A DNA stretch of 64,000 bases. Origin: Emydura subglobosa. Its lineage: Eukaryota; Chordata; Testudines; Chelidae. The stretch covers positions 65,113,075 to 65,177,074 of the forward strand of contig ML679961.1 of the NCBI GenBank assembly GCA_007922225.1, given 5' to 3'. The notes under the pieces were generated by a model that worked only from the letters and a program-made list of their open reading frames with translations, searched no databases and was not told the DNA's origin. Below are positions 48,600 through 60,429 of this stretch, piece by piece; position 1 is the first letter of the stretch; each line of letters opens with the position of its first letter. The position numbers were made by a program, and so were the translations under genes.

Positions 48600-49540
48600 C
48601 TCAATTTTGCAGACTGCTGCAGCAGCCACTATCACGCTGTCTGGAGTGGCTCATAACTGTGAGTGCCTACCTTAGGGCAGATAGTCAAAAACAGGGCAGA
48701 CAGCCCAAATTGGCGGTGTGTTCTATAGTTAGATTTACCCAAGCCGGTAACAAATGCGAATTCCTGGATCATTATAACAGCCTTACCATGAAGTCATAGA
48801 CAATCCCCTTAAACTCTCCAATCTATCTTGCCACCCAGACAAACTGGGTTTATTACTAGGAAAAAGACATAAGAATTATTCACAGGTTAAAGCAAGCAAA
48901 CATATACACACAAATGAGTTACCATCTAAATCTTAAGAGTGACAGAGTTGTAGAGATCTGTCAATTCAAAGTGTCTTTCAGGGTTGACCAAAGAGGCAGC
49001 CCCTGGGGAAATCTGGCTTCAGTTTGGTGGCTCTGGCCCTGTAATAGTTCAAACAGCGAAGAGATAGAAAATTTTCCAGTTACTTTGTTTTATTTCCTTC
49101 ATTCAGGATGAGCTTGATTGCATGTTGCATTTCCCAGGTGCGACTAGGCCATTAACTAGTCCTCTGTATTGTAGTGTTCCTTGATGGCCCATGTGCTTTT
49201 GATAGTTGTTCTGGATGTGAGGATTGGGGGGGGAGAGATAATTCTCATGCCTGGGTTCACAAGTTCAGAGCAAACATTCTCAAAGTTATGAAGCAAAACT
49301 TACATATTTTCTTATTGCATGGAATACCAACATTACAAGTGAGATTAATGCATATAGCAACTTACATGCATTTCACAGAGTCTAAACATTAAATGCATTC
49401 TTATAAAACGAATGCTTGTTTTGACCAAAACTAACATACAGGGAAACTGGTCCAGTCTCGAGCTATGAGTTTGTCAGTTCTTAGCTAATTCCTGCAGCCT
49501 GGGCAAGAGCTGGCATCTGGCCTGCCAGCATCACTGTCTC
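48600..49540 (-). mobile_element. possible LTR-like block
   Basis: Contains, on the minus strand, an AATAAACCCAGTTTG poly-A-signal motif near 48845-48860 and a general base pattern like ERV LTRs of turtles (compare 41000-42158). Boundaries, TATA box and TG/CA ends are not established, so this is a weak call. Confidence 0.3.
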
Positions 49541-49589
49541 AATGAAAAGGCCTTTTGTTTACTTCTTTGTGTCTCAAAATTGTAAGATC

Positions 49590-50810
49590 ACTGCTAACAT
49601 CAGCAGGCGTATCTATGAATCCAGCTACAGACTTACAAAAGCTACAGAAAGATCTAGTCCATCCCAAATTAATGCAGAATTCTGCCCTACAGTATTATAT
49701 TTTGCCTAGTATGGTTTTAAATTACTTCAACAATGGAGCAAGGGGCTATCAGATCATGAGTTAAGGGTACAGTTGTTATGGGAGAGCCATTTTGAGAGGC
49801 AGGCTCAAGGCAAGCAGCAGACAGAAGAGCACGCAGGGGATGCATGAGTTATTAACGGCCAGGTGGTACACACTCAGAAGTTGTGACTGTGCCAGCCATC
49901 CTAAGTGAGGAGCTGCATCTGAGTGCCACCCAGTTGGTGGGGAAGTGGGATGAAGAAACAACTTCATGAAAAAGGGCTGTAGTAGAGTGGCAGGACTACA
50001 ACCTTGTGATCTCTGTTCTGTTCCTTATGCACCACCAAAGTGGTGTGCCAGATCTAACAGATTACTTTTTTCAGGTGGATTCAAAGGCATTCACTGGGTT
50101 GATCCTGCCCTGGTTGGGGGCTTCTGCCACTTTCCTAGAGAGACTATTCAACAGTCTAACAGATTCCATAGTCAGGAACTTTTTCCTGATATTCAGCTCA
50201 AATATATTTTGTTCAGCTACATTCCATTACATATTCATATCTCACCCTAAATTAACCCCTCTTCCTCTTTGGTGTTTACACTCTTAAGATACTTGCCAAG
50301 AGTTACCAAGTCCCCACTTACTCAATGAGTGTCTACACTAGCCTTTTTTCCTTCAAATTTTCCATCATTAATGGCCGGAGTGCTAGCACAGAGCAACAAT
50401 TAGTATTTTAACCACCATGTTGTCTAATTCTGCACAGAACAGATCTAGGTAATGCTAAGGCTTATTCAGCAGTGGATGCTGGATCCTTGTCTTTGCTAGA
50501 GCTTGCATCATTGCTACTATGGGAACAGCGCTACAGAGAGAAATTTCAGAGAAAAAAAGGCTAATGTAGACAAGGCCTTAGTTTAGCCAAACAACGTATA
50601 TTACGTTATTTTAATCTTCTTCATAAGTCAATCTGTTCAGCACTATGATCGCTTTGGTTGCTCTTCTCTGAATACTCTTCAATTGTTTGACATATTTCTA
50701 TTACAGACAGCCAAGCAGCAGCCAAATGTGATGCACTCCCCATTCAGCGTGTGTAAGATCTGCTGCTTCACAACCAAAAGGGGAGCTCAGAAAATCTGCC
50801 TATTTTAATA
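49590..50810 (-). mobile_element. CR1 LINE, minus strand, broken by two insertions
   Basis: CR1 3' region pieces appear in order on the minus strand: 49590-49741 (TTTGCCTAGTATGGTTTTAA), 50086-50321 (AGAGACTATTCAACAGTCTA, GAACTTTTTCCTGATATTCA, TCCTCTTTGGTGTTTACACT) and 50583-50810 (GATCGCTTTGGTTGCTCTTC, TCTGAATACTCTTCAATTG). The gap 49742-50085 is unclassified sequence. The gap 50322-50582 is a MITE. Confidence 0.65.
50322..50582. mobile_element. MITE nested in CR1
   Basis: Left TGTCTACACTAGCCTTTTTT; right, reverse-complemented, TGTCTACATTAGCCTTTTTT. The inverted repeat has only one mismatch over 20 bp. CR1 sequence continues on both sides. The exact target duplication is not resolved because the outer GGCCTTG is only clear on the right. 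Confidence 0.8.
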
Positions 50811-51839
50811 CATTAGGAGATGAACCGTTTTTGTTGATTTTTATTGTTTGATTTATATTTTTGGCTTGAGTTTATCCTTTTAGGAGCAGCCCATCCTTGG
50901 AAAGAAGTTCACTCTCATGCCAGCACATCCCCAGCTCCAACCTCCAAAGAAAGTTTATGGATTATAAACTTGCATGATTTAGGACAATAAATCACAATTA
51001 CAATAATAAAGCAGGAAATACACACAATTTAAGCAGAAACACCAATATACTCATTTTTATTACAAATAAGGAGAGCCATTAATCATATGGTCTGCCTAAA
51101 ATTAACGAGTCACATTTTCAAACATCCTGCAGTAAATCCAGAGCAAATCCAGCTGAAAAGCAAACATGGAAGTGGAACTAGAATATAGGCATGAGACTTT
51201 GAAGTCTGTTCCCTCTCCCCTCGTCCACATCCCTCTAGCCTCAACCCTGGGTCACTCTAGCATGGTCTCATTTTTGAGAGTGAGCCATAAGCTGTACGTA
51301 TTACCACAGGCCAACTACAGTCCCTTCACAGGGATGTTTTCCCATGTAGATAAATCCCTGCTACTTTCCTAATGAAAAGAAATCAGTCGATAGTGCTATA
51401 AAACTCCACAGAACACAAAGCTGGATGCTAGTGAAACACAAAATCTGAATTTTACTTCTATTTTCCTTAGCCTTTGTATATATTGAGGTGGGAGCAGTGT
51501 TGCCTGACCCTGTTTTAAACAGCTAGGTAGTCAATGTGGACAGACCAAACTGAGTTTAGAAAATGTATGCTGACCGTGGTTCCCACCTTCATTTATGAAG
51601 TATGTTGAAGGATCAGCATGGCAATGCCCAGACAAGGTTAAAGCATGATATACAAAGGACTGACCCATGTTTTAACTGTGTTCAAGATCCATGCCATAAC
51701 CCTGTAAACTCCAATTAGTTAAAATATAATTTAATCTGTTCTATACTGTAACACTGAAATATGTTAATGGGGAGGTGGGGGACAGACTTCCAGCCAAATG
51801 TGGTCACTTAACAGTACTTTCTGTAGCACAGATGGGTGT
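50811..51839. other. unassigned non-coding DNA
   Basis: AT-rich. No gene or repeat recognised. Confidence 0.5.
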
Positions 51840-52098
51840 CTAAGGCCTGGTCTACATTGACAGGCAAATTTAGCAGCAGTCAAAAATTCCTAAATTCCCT
51901 TCTGTGTGCCGTCTCCACTATGCTGCACCAATGGGAAATGCGTACCTGTCGACACAGCGCTACGCTTTTTGGGGAGGTGGTTTTATTAAATCGACTTCCG
52001 GATCAATTGAGTGGGTCTTCACTTCTGCTCAATCAATCCGGATAAATCGATCTGATGGCAGCAAATTTGCCACTGTCAGTGAAGACATACCCTTAGTC
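51840..52098 (+). mobile_element. hairpin-array MITE, family 1, copy 3
   Basis: CTAAGGCCTGGTCTACATTG at the left and AGACATACCCTTAG at the right. It shares GACACAGCGCTAC, the AATTGAGTGGGTCTTCA region and GATCTG..GGCAGCAAATTTGCCA with copy 2. It is shorter because the AGCAGTCGAC hairpin is largely deleted. Confidence 0.8.
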
Positions 52099-52604
52099 CC
52101 AATCTAAGATAGAACATAGTTTCTAAATTGAATTTAAACATGATTTGGTCAGGTTTTAAATTGAATTAGCTTAAACCAGTTTTAAACGTTCTTAGTTATA
52201 TAGATTAATTTTTCCCAAAACACTTGATTTTTTTTTTTGCATTCTAAATAGTTTATTAGTGGTTAAGAATATGTCCAATTTTCAGAAAGAAAGCATAACA
52301 AAGCCAGAAAACAGGGCAGGAAACGTATTCTAACATCATGGTATCTCGATACAAAGTACCGGCGATAGTTTTAAGCTGAAATAAAGGAGTCTTAATGCTC
52401 CTGTCGACATTTTTTCTACTCTTCCATGAGGTATAATGGATTTCATTCCATATAGACTCTGTCATTCAGACTGAAGCAGCTATACACCCATACAACCTCT
52501 CTAACTCTCTATTTTACTACAATATTCATCTTTCTATTTAAAAGCCCCATTACAATTTGCCTGTATGGCTTGCATCATTTTCCATTTGCTGAAATGTAGC
52601 ATCT
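52099..52604. other. unassigned non-coding DNA
   Basis: AT-rich. Nothing recognised. Confidence 0.5.
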
Positions 52605-52815
52605 AAGTTAATAGAGCCAGAAAAGACCACTTGGATCATCAGATCTCACTGTTCCCCATGCCCACTATAGCCCTTGCCTTCTGTATGAATACATGCCACT
52701 AACAGCTGATCTAACTTGTTCCAGGACCTCTGTAGTGATGGTACACATCTCTGATAAAACAAAGAGCTGATCTTTTTCCCCCCTCTTCTTACACAATCAG
52801 GGGTTGACTCCATCC
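52605..52815 (-). mobile_element. CR1 LINE 3' end
   Basis: Minus-strand CR1 tail. On the plus strand AGAGCCAGAAAAGACCACTT and GGATCATCAGATCTCACTG correspond to the CCAGAAGGGACC..ATCATCTAGTCTGAC form of the family. Moderately diverged. Confidence 0.55.
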
Positions 52816-53029
52816 TTATTACTGAGTGTACGTGAAAGAAAAAAAAACAATGGTGAGGGGAAGTGAGATCAGCAAAATCTCTTTCAGGGCAGGTATGGAA
52901 CCAAATAGCTTTTATTGGGCTTACTTTCCCTCTCAATGCATAATTGTAAGCCTCACTAACATAAAAAGGTCATTTCCCTCTGGATGCCTATTACTAACAT
53001 CCATTGACATCAAGGAAGCCAGCACATCT

Positions 53030-54660
53030 CCCCAGAAGTGGAGTCAATACATAGCATCAAGCAAGCAGGCTTTCAAAAAGGTCAGAGTGCCTGTGATCAA
53101 GTCCTAACTTTGACATTCATCAAAAATGGTTTTCAGAAAAACCTGAAGATGGGAGCCATCTTTCTGGACCTGACAGCAGCACGTGGCATGGTCTGGCTTA
53201 CTGGACTCTTAATCAAATAGTCAAGAGCACTCCCAGAATGAGCAGTCAATGTCATTGCCCTTCTTCTTTGCAACAGGTGTTTCCGAATGCACATGAGAGA
53301 TAAAGCTAGCCCAACAGTCCATCCCAAGGCTCTGCCCTGGCACTGATGTTGTTCAATCTATGCACAAATGATCTTCCACTTACCCAGTTCCCGAAGATCA
53401 CATACACAAATGACATTTACTTCTAAGCGTAGTCATTCCCAGAACTTGAAGACTCCTTAAATGCTGACTTGATTAAGATGGCCAAATACAATAGTCAGTG
53501 GTATTTACAACCAACTGTGACCAAATCAGTTTTGAGTGTGTTCCACCTTTACTATGCCAGAGCAGCCCAAGAACTGTATCTTTCTCAATGGACATTGCTT
53601 GAAACAGGATTCCCACCCTGTCTATCTTGGCGTAACTTTAGATAAATCTTTCACATATCTTAACCACCTGAGGAAAACTGACTAAGGTGGGGTCACGTAA
53701 TCTTCTCAGTCAGTGGTTTTCAACCTGTGGTCTGTGGACCCCTAGTCTCAGGAGTCCGTGAAAGGTTGTTGTTACCATGGAACGGTGATTTTCAACCTGT
53801 GGGCTGCGAACCCCTCAGGGTCTACAGACTATGTCTAAGATTTCCAAAGGGGTCCATACCTCCATTTGAAATTTTTTAGGGGTCCACAAATGAAAAAAAG
53901 TTGAAAACAACTGTCCTAAGCAAACTGGCTGGCACTTCGTGAGGCACAAACACTAACTCTCTGATTATCCAGGTTAGCTCTTTGTCACTCTGTAGCAGAA
54001 TAGTGTCCTCCAGTCCAGCTCCACTTGTCTCACATCAAATTAGTTGACACACAACTACATTCAACCATGCGCATCGTAATTGGGACGATTCGACGCACAC
54101 CAGTACTGTGGCTCCTCGTCTTAAGCAATGTCACTCCTCCAGATATCTGGCATGAGGACACCAAAACCAGAATGGTTGAGAAGATCAGGGCAAACCCAAG
54201 CCTACCACTTATACAAAGACTTTTTTTGACCCCCCCCCAAGAGCATGCTAGTCATTGAGGCACCCATTGTGAATCTGCTTGCCCTGCCCAGATTTCTCTG
54301 CAACATCAATATGGTGTGAAGAATGGTCTGCAGTTGATGTCAGAAACCAGTCCCTTATAACTGACCCAACCATGCACGTACCCAAGCTTTGAGTTGCCAT
54401 GCTACTTATGGACCCTTCTGCACCAATTCTGAGTGGTTCAGGGTTAATATTCAACCAGTTTTCACAGCTGGAGCCAACAAGGGGATCTCACATGCTACTG
54501 TGGTCAAAAGATAGACAGTGTTACACATCACTGATAGCTGTCCTCTGACCAGATTTGATGGTGGTCTGAGGGCTCTGAACTTCGCTGATGAGTTTGCTGC
54601 AAATTGGCCGGGCAAGCTCCACATCTGATATGAAGAACAATGAAGACTATATTTAGGTCT
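53030..54660 (+). pseudogene. Jockey-type non-LTR retrotransposon RT, broken
   Basis: Plus-strand frames assemble into the RT of a non-CR1 LINE. Pieces in order: QAGFQKGQSACDQVLTLTF (53064-53120), GAIFLDLTAARGMVW (motif A region with LDLTAA), a Leu-Gly-Val-Thr-Leu-Asp-Lys stretch near 53630, then LSKLAGTS after a hAT insertion. The frame 54025-54258 holds DTQLHSTMRIVIGTIRR and PVLWLLVLSNVTPPDIW. Near 54530-54600 comes ITDSCPLTRFDGGLRALNFA at the C-terminus. The usual YADD box lies in a frameshifted part near 53400 and is not intact. The copy is dead. Clade below Jockey superfamily not resolved. Confidence 0.7.
53711..53913. mobile_element. hAT (Charlie-type) MITE nested in LINE
   Basis: Left end CAGTGGTTTTCAACCTGTGG; right end, reverse-complemented, CAGTTGTTTTCAACTTTTTT. 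The typical GGTCTGTGGACCCCTAG and GGGGTCCACAAATG subterminal blocks are present. The left part is tandemly duplicated: CAACCTGTGG recurs near 53794. Flanking 8-mers TTCTCAGT (53703-53710) and TCCTAAGC (53914-53921) look like a decayed target duplication. Removing the element and one 8-mer restores the LINE reading NLLSKLAG. Confidence 0.85.
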
Positions 54661-55839
54661 GGCAGAATTTGACTTTTTTAAAAGACATAATTTCAATGAA
54701 TCATATCGATGTTTATTTTGAAGCTTTTTTCCCTCCTATTTTTATCAAAATATTTGCAAGTTGTGGGAAATTATGGGAGGAAGCCAGACAATGAGGAATC
54801 AAACAACAATTTGATGACAACAGATATTGAGATTAAAAAAGTAAAAGCTTTATAATCATTAAAAATATGAACAAAACATCACATGTCAAAATATACAAAA
54901 TAAATATCCTTAAATCAAACTCTAAGTCCGTAAGCACTATTTTTCTTACTTCGTCATCTGTACCATTATCACTGATGGAAATATTTTATTATCAGTTTGT
55001 GTGTGACAGTGAAATTGATGTTTACCAATATTTACAGATAAAAATCTAATTCTTCCAAGCCTACCTATATTACTCAATAAAAGCATTAATCTCCATTATA
55101 AGTATTGGGGTTTATTCCCTCTTTAGTACTCATATACAACTCATAATTTTAGGTGGGGTCCTTCCTCCTCCATGAGCATATACTCAATTGTTTTGGGTTC
55201 TTTCCAACCCCATCTCTCTAAGAATTGGGTATGCAAGTTCCATTAAATTAAATTAAAGGGACAGTCTCTTCTCTCCGACAAACGTACATACATAAATCTT
55301 ACTAACACTACAGTGGCTTATTCAAGGGGGAATATAGTCAAGACATCTTTGATGACTGCATAACGCTGCACTAGACTGAAACTGAATACCTCAGTCATTA
55401 GAAGAGAGGCAGTACTGTTAATACAGAATATTCAGCAATGATAAAGAAAGACCAGGTCTTTCTTTCATTACTATCCAAATACATATAGATCTCAGAAAAC
55501 TAATTTCAGTGGATTCATGTCCAAAAGATAGACCATTTGTTTATGAATTGTCCTTTTAAAAATAAAGTACTCTAGTTAAATTGGATAATGCTGTACAAAT
55601 CCTCAATATGTCACAAGATGCCAAGACAAAACATCTTGCCTGTCAGATAGAACTTGTCTGGAAAGGGTTTTAAAGAGCTTGTGGCCATAACACCGAAGAG
55701 AATAATCTAATGTATGTCAAAATATTATGATTCTTTCTAATGGCTTTCAATTTGAAGTGCTGGGGCACTTCACTGGGCAAGCAGAATTTCACATGGCTTA
55801 TGAAACTATAAAGAGGAACAGCACGGTTTATAAAGCTTG
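54661..55839. other. unassigned non-coding DNA
   Basis: AT-rich single-copy-looking DNA. Nothing recognised. Confidence 0.5.
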
Positions 55840-55995
55840 TTAAATGGCTGCTCTCATCAGCTCACAGCCTCTGCAAGACAGAGGTGTTTGTGCTTTCACA
55901 CAGATTAATAATCTTTGTGATTGAGATAAGATTATCTGTAGGGCTAGTCCTGAACACAGGTAAAATAAATGACTAATTGGAGCTGTGACAACTCT
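55840..55995. promoter_or_regulatory. candidate cis-regulatory block (tentative)
   Basis: Dense transcription-factor-like motifs without repeat character: AGATTAATAATCT (homeodomain-like, 55902-55914), CTTTGTG (TCF-like), AGATAAGATTATCT (back-to-back GATA sites, 55924-55937), AGGTGT (T-box-like half site) and AATAAATGACTAATTGG. Such clustering is common in vertebrate developmental enhancers but also arises by chance in AT-rich DNA. Conservation cannot be judged here. Confidence 0.25.
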
Positions 55996-56129
55996 GAACT
56001 TTGGGGCCCTGGTCCATCTTATTAAGTCCCTGGCCAGATTTCCTCTCTCCATTCAGCAGCAGTCCTGGAGGGGAGGAAATTACAGTACCTGCCTGCGTGG
56101 CTACCCCCTCTGGCATTGGGACTCAGTTT

Positions 56130-56345
56130 TTTTTTTCACAGGAGGATCCCAAAGTCCTTTAGAACAAATCAGTTACAAAGTAAGAGAGATTATCCCCATT
56201 TTAAAAATAGGGAAACTAGGGCACAGAAAAGTGAAGTGACTCAACTAAGGTATCAGTGAATCAAAGGTAAAGTGAGGAACAAAGGCCAAGTCTCCAAACT
56301 TTAAGTCCCTTGCCTTGTCCACTAGATTAGACTTCTTAGACCAAA
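56130..56345 (-). mobile_element. MIR-type SINE
   Basis: Reversed MIR blocks in order: CCCAAAGTCCTTTAGAACAA, GATTATCCCCATTTTAAAAA, TAGGGAAACTAGGGCACAGA, AAAGTGAAGTGACTCAACTA, then TTGCCTTGTCCACTAGATTA. Nearly full length. Confidence 0.85.
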
Positions 56346-56834
56346 GGTCCTATGGGGGAAGGCTGTGTGGTAGTGCTATTCCAACCTTTCATTCCTACAA
56401 ATGGGAAGGCCACCCTTGCTCCATAGTCTAATACAATTTAAGATGGCAATGATGAGCAAGATAGAAAGGACAAGCAAAACCCACTGCAACACTTATGAAT
56501 TAAAAAAATACTGTCCAGCAATCTGTGCTCATTTTAAAGAGAATGAAAGTGAAAACCAGCCTCTCCAGAGCTAGCAGAAACTGACAGACCATGTCAAGTC
56601 AAAGAATAATTCAAACTTTTCCACACACATTTCAAGACAGCAACTGCTCAGCTGAGATTAAAAAATCCTGAGAGTTTCCTCCCTCCCTGACTCCCTTTCC
56701 TTATACCTCTGAGCCTGCCAGAGAGGCCAGGGCTCTGCTCTTGTCTATAGCAACATGCTCATGACCTTTGCCCAAACAAGATAGGGCATTTGTTTGATCT
56801 CTGCAAGAGGTGGTTTGAGTCCTACAGCTGGCAT
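56346..56834. other. unassigned non-coding DNA
   Basis: Nothing recognised. Confidence 0.5.
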
Positions 56835-57655
56835 TTATAGTGGTATCACAGAATCTTTTGATTTGGAAGGGTCCTCTACTAGGTTATACTATCACATCCC
56901 CCAGCACCACAGTAGGAGTGACTTAATTTTTCCTAAACCAGGGATGTCTACTCTTAATTCTGAGCATCCCCAGTGAGGGTGATTACAGAGCCCTCCTTTG
57001 CACCTTGCTCTATTCCTTAATTGCTCTTATAGCCATAAAGTTTCTTCCACTTAGGCAGAATGAATAATTAGTAACAAATAAATTATCTGATGAATTTTAC
57101 TTCCTCTTCCGTTTAAAGAATATCTGTCAAACAGACTGCATTTTTTCTAATTTATTCTTTATTCAAAACTATTAAACTACATTTTTTTAAAATGTCATTT
57201 ATTCTACACGTTGCTATTCAAGCTTTGCTGCAAGTATGAGATAATGTGGTGATGGGGTACCTAGAAAGATGGAAAGTGATTAGTGAATTGCTATTGTTTC
57301 TAGTCATTGAATGAATGTGCATTTCCCTTAAAAATCAGATTTCTGGGACAAATGCTCAAGGAAAATTAATTTAAAATTTGCTTAACACTAAGATTCAAAC
57401 ATGCAAGCCTAGAATTCACTTTTTCCATGAGTGCACATGCTGGAATAACCCGATCATGTGAATGTTTGCAAAGCAAAAGAAAAGGGCACAACCACAGCCA
57501 CAGTGAACTGCAATAGTTATCCAGCTCTGCTTTTAATATTTGTTTAACCTGACACAGGTTAAACCTATTTCTTCTGGTTCTTTCCACTACTAATAAGGAT
57601 ATTTGGAGTTTATCCTCTTTGTAATATATTACACATTTAAATGCTGAGGGTTAGC
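56835..57655 (-). mobile_element. CR1 LINE, minus strand, split by about 480 bp
   Basis: The 3' part (56835-57060) has ATCACAGAATCTTTTGATTT and GGAAGGGTCCTCTACTAGGT, the reversed CR1 terminus, then ATAGCCATAAAGTTTCTTCC. The CR1 resumes at about 57540-57655 with AAACCTATTTCTTCTGGTTC and ATAAGGATATTTGGAGTTTA. The intervening 57061-57539 has no recognised identity and is either an insertion or diverged CR1. Confidence 0.6.
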
Positions 57656-58459
57656 TCCTCGGATAATGCTTTTGAGCCTGGAGACATCTGAGGGCTGCTC
57701 TAAGTTACATCTGGCTGCAGCAGCCCACAAGGGACTATTCTGTAAGCCAAGGATCACTGAAGTGCAGCAGCACCCTGAACATGCCCCAACACAACCCCTA
57801 TGTTGGGAGCTGCAAAAGGGTTGGAGTAGGGCCAGCAGTGCTGGCCGTATACCATTAGAGGATTCCTCTATACATAGGGAATCTTCAGATGGCCAATTCA
57901 ACTTAACTACATTTGCGTTGAATCCACAGAGTAGTGCAAAGCAGACTTACCAGAGCCCAGGATCTGGTTCGCTTTATTTCTGCCTATATCACCTCCTCAC
58001 CTAGAGTCAAATTCAACTCTTCTGTATTACCTTTTCTTATGCAGCCTTTGAGGACCCAACCCTACAACTGCTCCAGGATAGAAATGAACTGAGGATTGGG
58101 CCTGATCCAACACATGACACATGGTCCAAAAAATTCCCTTCTAATGCACAGTCAGACATAGAAGCAAATAAAAGCCATTTTAACATTATGTTTCTTCCTA
58201 ATAGCATATTCAAAATAGGGAAAGGTTCATTTCTGACTGTTTATCTAAAAGATTATCCTCACACCAAACAGTTTACAGAAACATGACTTTGACTGAATGC
58301 ATGGCTAAAATAATATATTATAAATATGCAATCCAGCAGGGCCAATTGCTTATGGGATGCATATTGTATTATGGATCCCTTCACAACTAGGTTACAAGCT
58401 TAAACCCAGCTCAAGTTGGCGATGAGCAAAAGGAATGGTGATCTTGTGATAAGAACACA
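57656..58459. other. unassigned non-coding DNA
   Basis: A 112-codon frame at 57666-58004 and a 90-codon frame opposite have no domain. The sequence 57665-57960 may be part of a dispersed repeat. Confidence 0.45.
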
Positions 58460-59135
58460 GTCATGAGTTCTGGATTATATTCCTGGCTTTATGTGCTGGG
58501 GGTATGCAAACCCCACATTGGACAACCAGGGGTTATAGAGCTGCTCTGGGCTCAGCCAGCCCCACCCCACCACACCTGCGAGGGATGCACAGGCTGGAAG
58601 AGGAGTTAAAAGGGAGCAGAACAGCTCACTTGTAGCCAGACCAGAGAAGAGAAAGGACCTCAGCCTTGTAGCTCCTGAGAAAAGGGCTGAGAGAAGGCAG
58701 GATCTCTCCCTCAACAACTGCCTGAAGGTTCCTCCCTGAGGGAAGGGATAACTGTTTCTGTTATACCCAGAGAGGAAGACATTTCCCCCCTCACCTACTA
58801 ACCCAGTTTATTTGATTCCCTCTGTTTTGTTTATGGACTACCCTTGAAGGGGAAAGACTTGAAACTGACCTGGACAGAGGACCAAAGCATGAGAGGAGGC
58901 AGCGGCCGCCAACATAGGAGGACGAGAGCTATCATGCCACACCCAGCCACAAAGATGCCAACCAGTAAGCCTCCGTACGCAGCATCCTATGATAGACTGC
59001 AAACTTTGGACAATGGTGGGGTGGTAGAAAGGGGCTCAGAGAGGACAGCTTTAAGCCGCTCCTGGATGTCAGATCATTGTGTCACTCTCACAGGGTCCTG
59101 GGCTGGAGCCAGGTGGAGTGGGAAGGACTAGGTTC
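58460..59135 (+). repeat. dispersed repeat, LTR-like, not classified
   Basis: Recognised as a recurrent sauropsid block by GTTATACCCAGAGAGGAAGA, GTTTATGGACTACCCTTGAA, GGGGAAAGACTTGAAACTGA and GGCCGCCAACATAGGAGGAC. Comparatively CpG-rich. I cannot tell whether it is an LTR, an untranslated leader or a SINE-like element. Confidence 0.4.
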
Positions 59136-59204
59136 TCCTACCAAAACTCCCTCTGCATGTTGAAGGACCTTAGCCCTGACTATTAGGCAACACTCCCTAC
59201 AAGC

Positions 59205-59412
59205 AAAGACCATCATACTCTGCCACATACTCACTTTGTGACCTTAGGCTAGTCACCCAAATGTTCTCTCTCACAGATTCCACATCTGTAAAATGGGAAG
59301 GATTATGATCTGCGTCAGAGGGGTGTTGATAAGTAGTTCATGAATATTTTTAAAATCATTTTAGCTCCTCAGCTGATAAGAGCAATAAAATTGCAAAGTA
59401 TTATTATTATTA
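59205..59412 (+). mobile_element. MIR-type SINE
   Basis: TCTGCCACATACTCACTTTG, TGACCTTAGGCTAGTCACCC, then CACATCTGTAAAATGGGAAG and a GAGCAATAAAATTGC tail region. MIR order on the plus strand. Confidence 0.8.
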
Positions 59413-60104
59413 GGTGCAGGTTGTTTGGTGGGAATATGAAATTAGTTTGGAGAGTGTCTCAGTCCAATTCCTAGTGAACCAGTGTCCACAGTGCAAAAAA
59501 CATCATGACAGCTGAACCCCTTGATGGCAGTTTCAGCAGATAGGTCAACTACTGAATGGGTTTGAATGCCCCTTTCACTCACAGAGGTTGTCAATATAGG
59601 CAAGGATTGAGGCATTTAGTGGGGGAATTTGTAGAAGAAGCTTGCATTTCTGCTGCCTGTTTTATTCTTGTTCTGGGGATAAACAGAGATCTTCAAATCC
59701 CATGACAATCACTCGGGCACCTTTCACCAGCATGAATTCACTTAATTTAAAAAAAAATTCACATACAAAAGTCAACAAATCCCACCTCATTCAGGGCACT
59801 CCTGGGAACAGGTTCAAAGCAATGGTGTTGGAGAGTTTAGACACACAAGTAACTCTCATTACTATCCATGAAAGCTGCATGAATACATTTAGTGTAATCA
59901 CTACAAAAATTTACACCCAGACCATCTTCCAGAGTCCTGATTTTAGAATACCATCATCTTTGCTTGCATAAGCCACTAACACAAGCTTTCATGTACAAGA
60001 ACTCCAATACTATCTAACACCAGACGTATATTTTAGCACTTTTTTCAGGAATTTATTACACTTAACCAAAGCCACAAGTTACATTTCACTGAGGAAAAAA
60101 GAGT
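59413..60104. other. unassigned non-coding DNA
   Basis: Nothing recognised. The 109-codon frame at 59642-59971 has no domain. Confidence 0.5.
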
Positions 60105-60429
60105 TTTCTTCTTCTGTAACTGTTGTTCTTCAGATGCATTGCACACATCCATTCTTCACTGTTTCAGTGCGCTTCAGCGCACTGCTGTTGGAAACTTTTT
60201 CCCTCTGCAGTACCCATTGGGCAGCACATGTTTCCCGGGCTGCTGCACACCACTGTGTGCAGATATAAAGGGCAGAACTGCCCCTAACCCTCTCAGTTCC
60301 TTCTTGCTGTAACTCCGATGGAGGAGGATAGGAAGATGGGTTTTGGAATGGAAAAGTGCAACACATCTCAAAGAACAACAGTTATGGAATAGGTTAGTAA
60401 CCATTTTTTCTTCTTCCCACTCTAGCATT

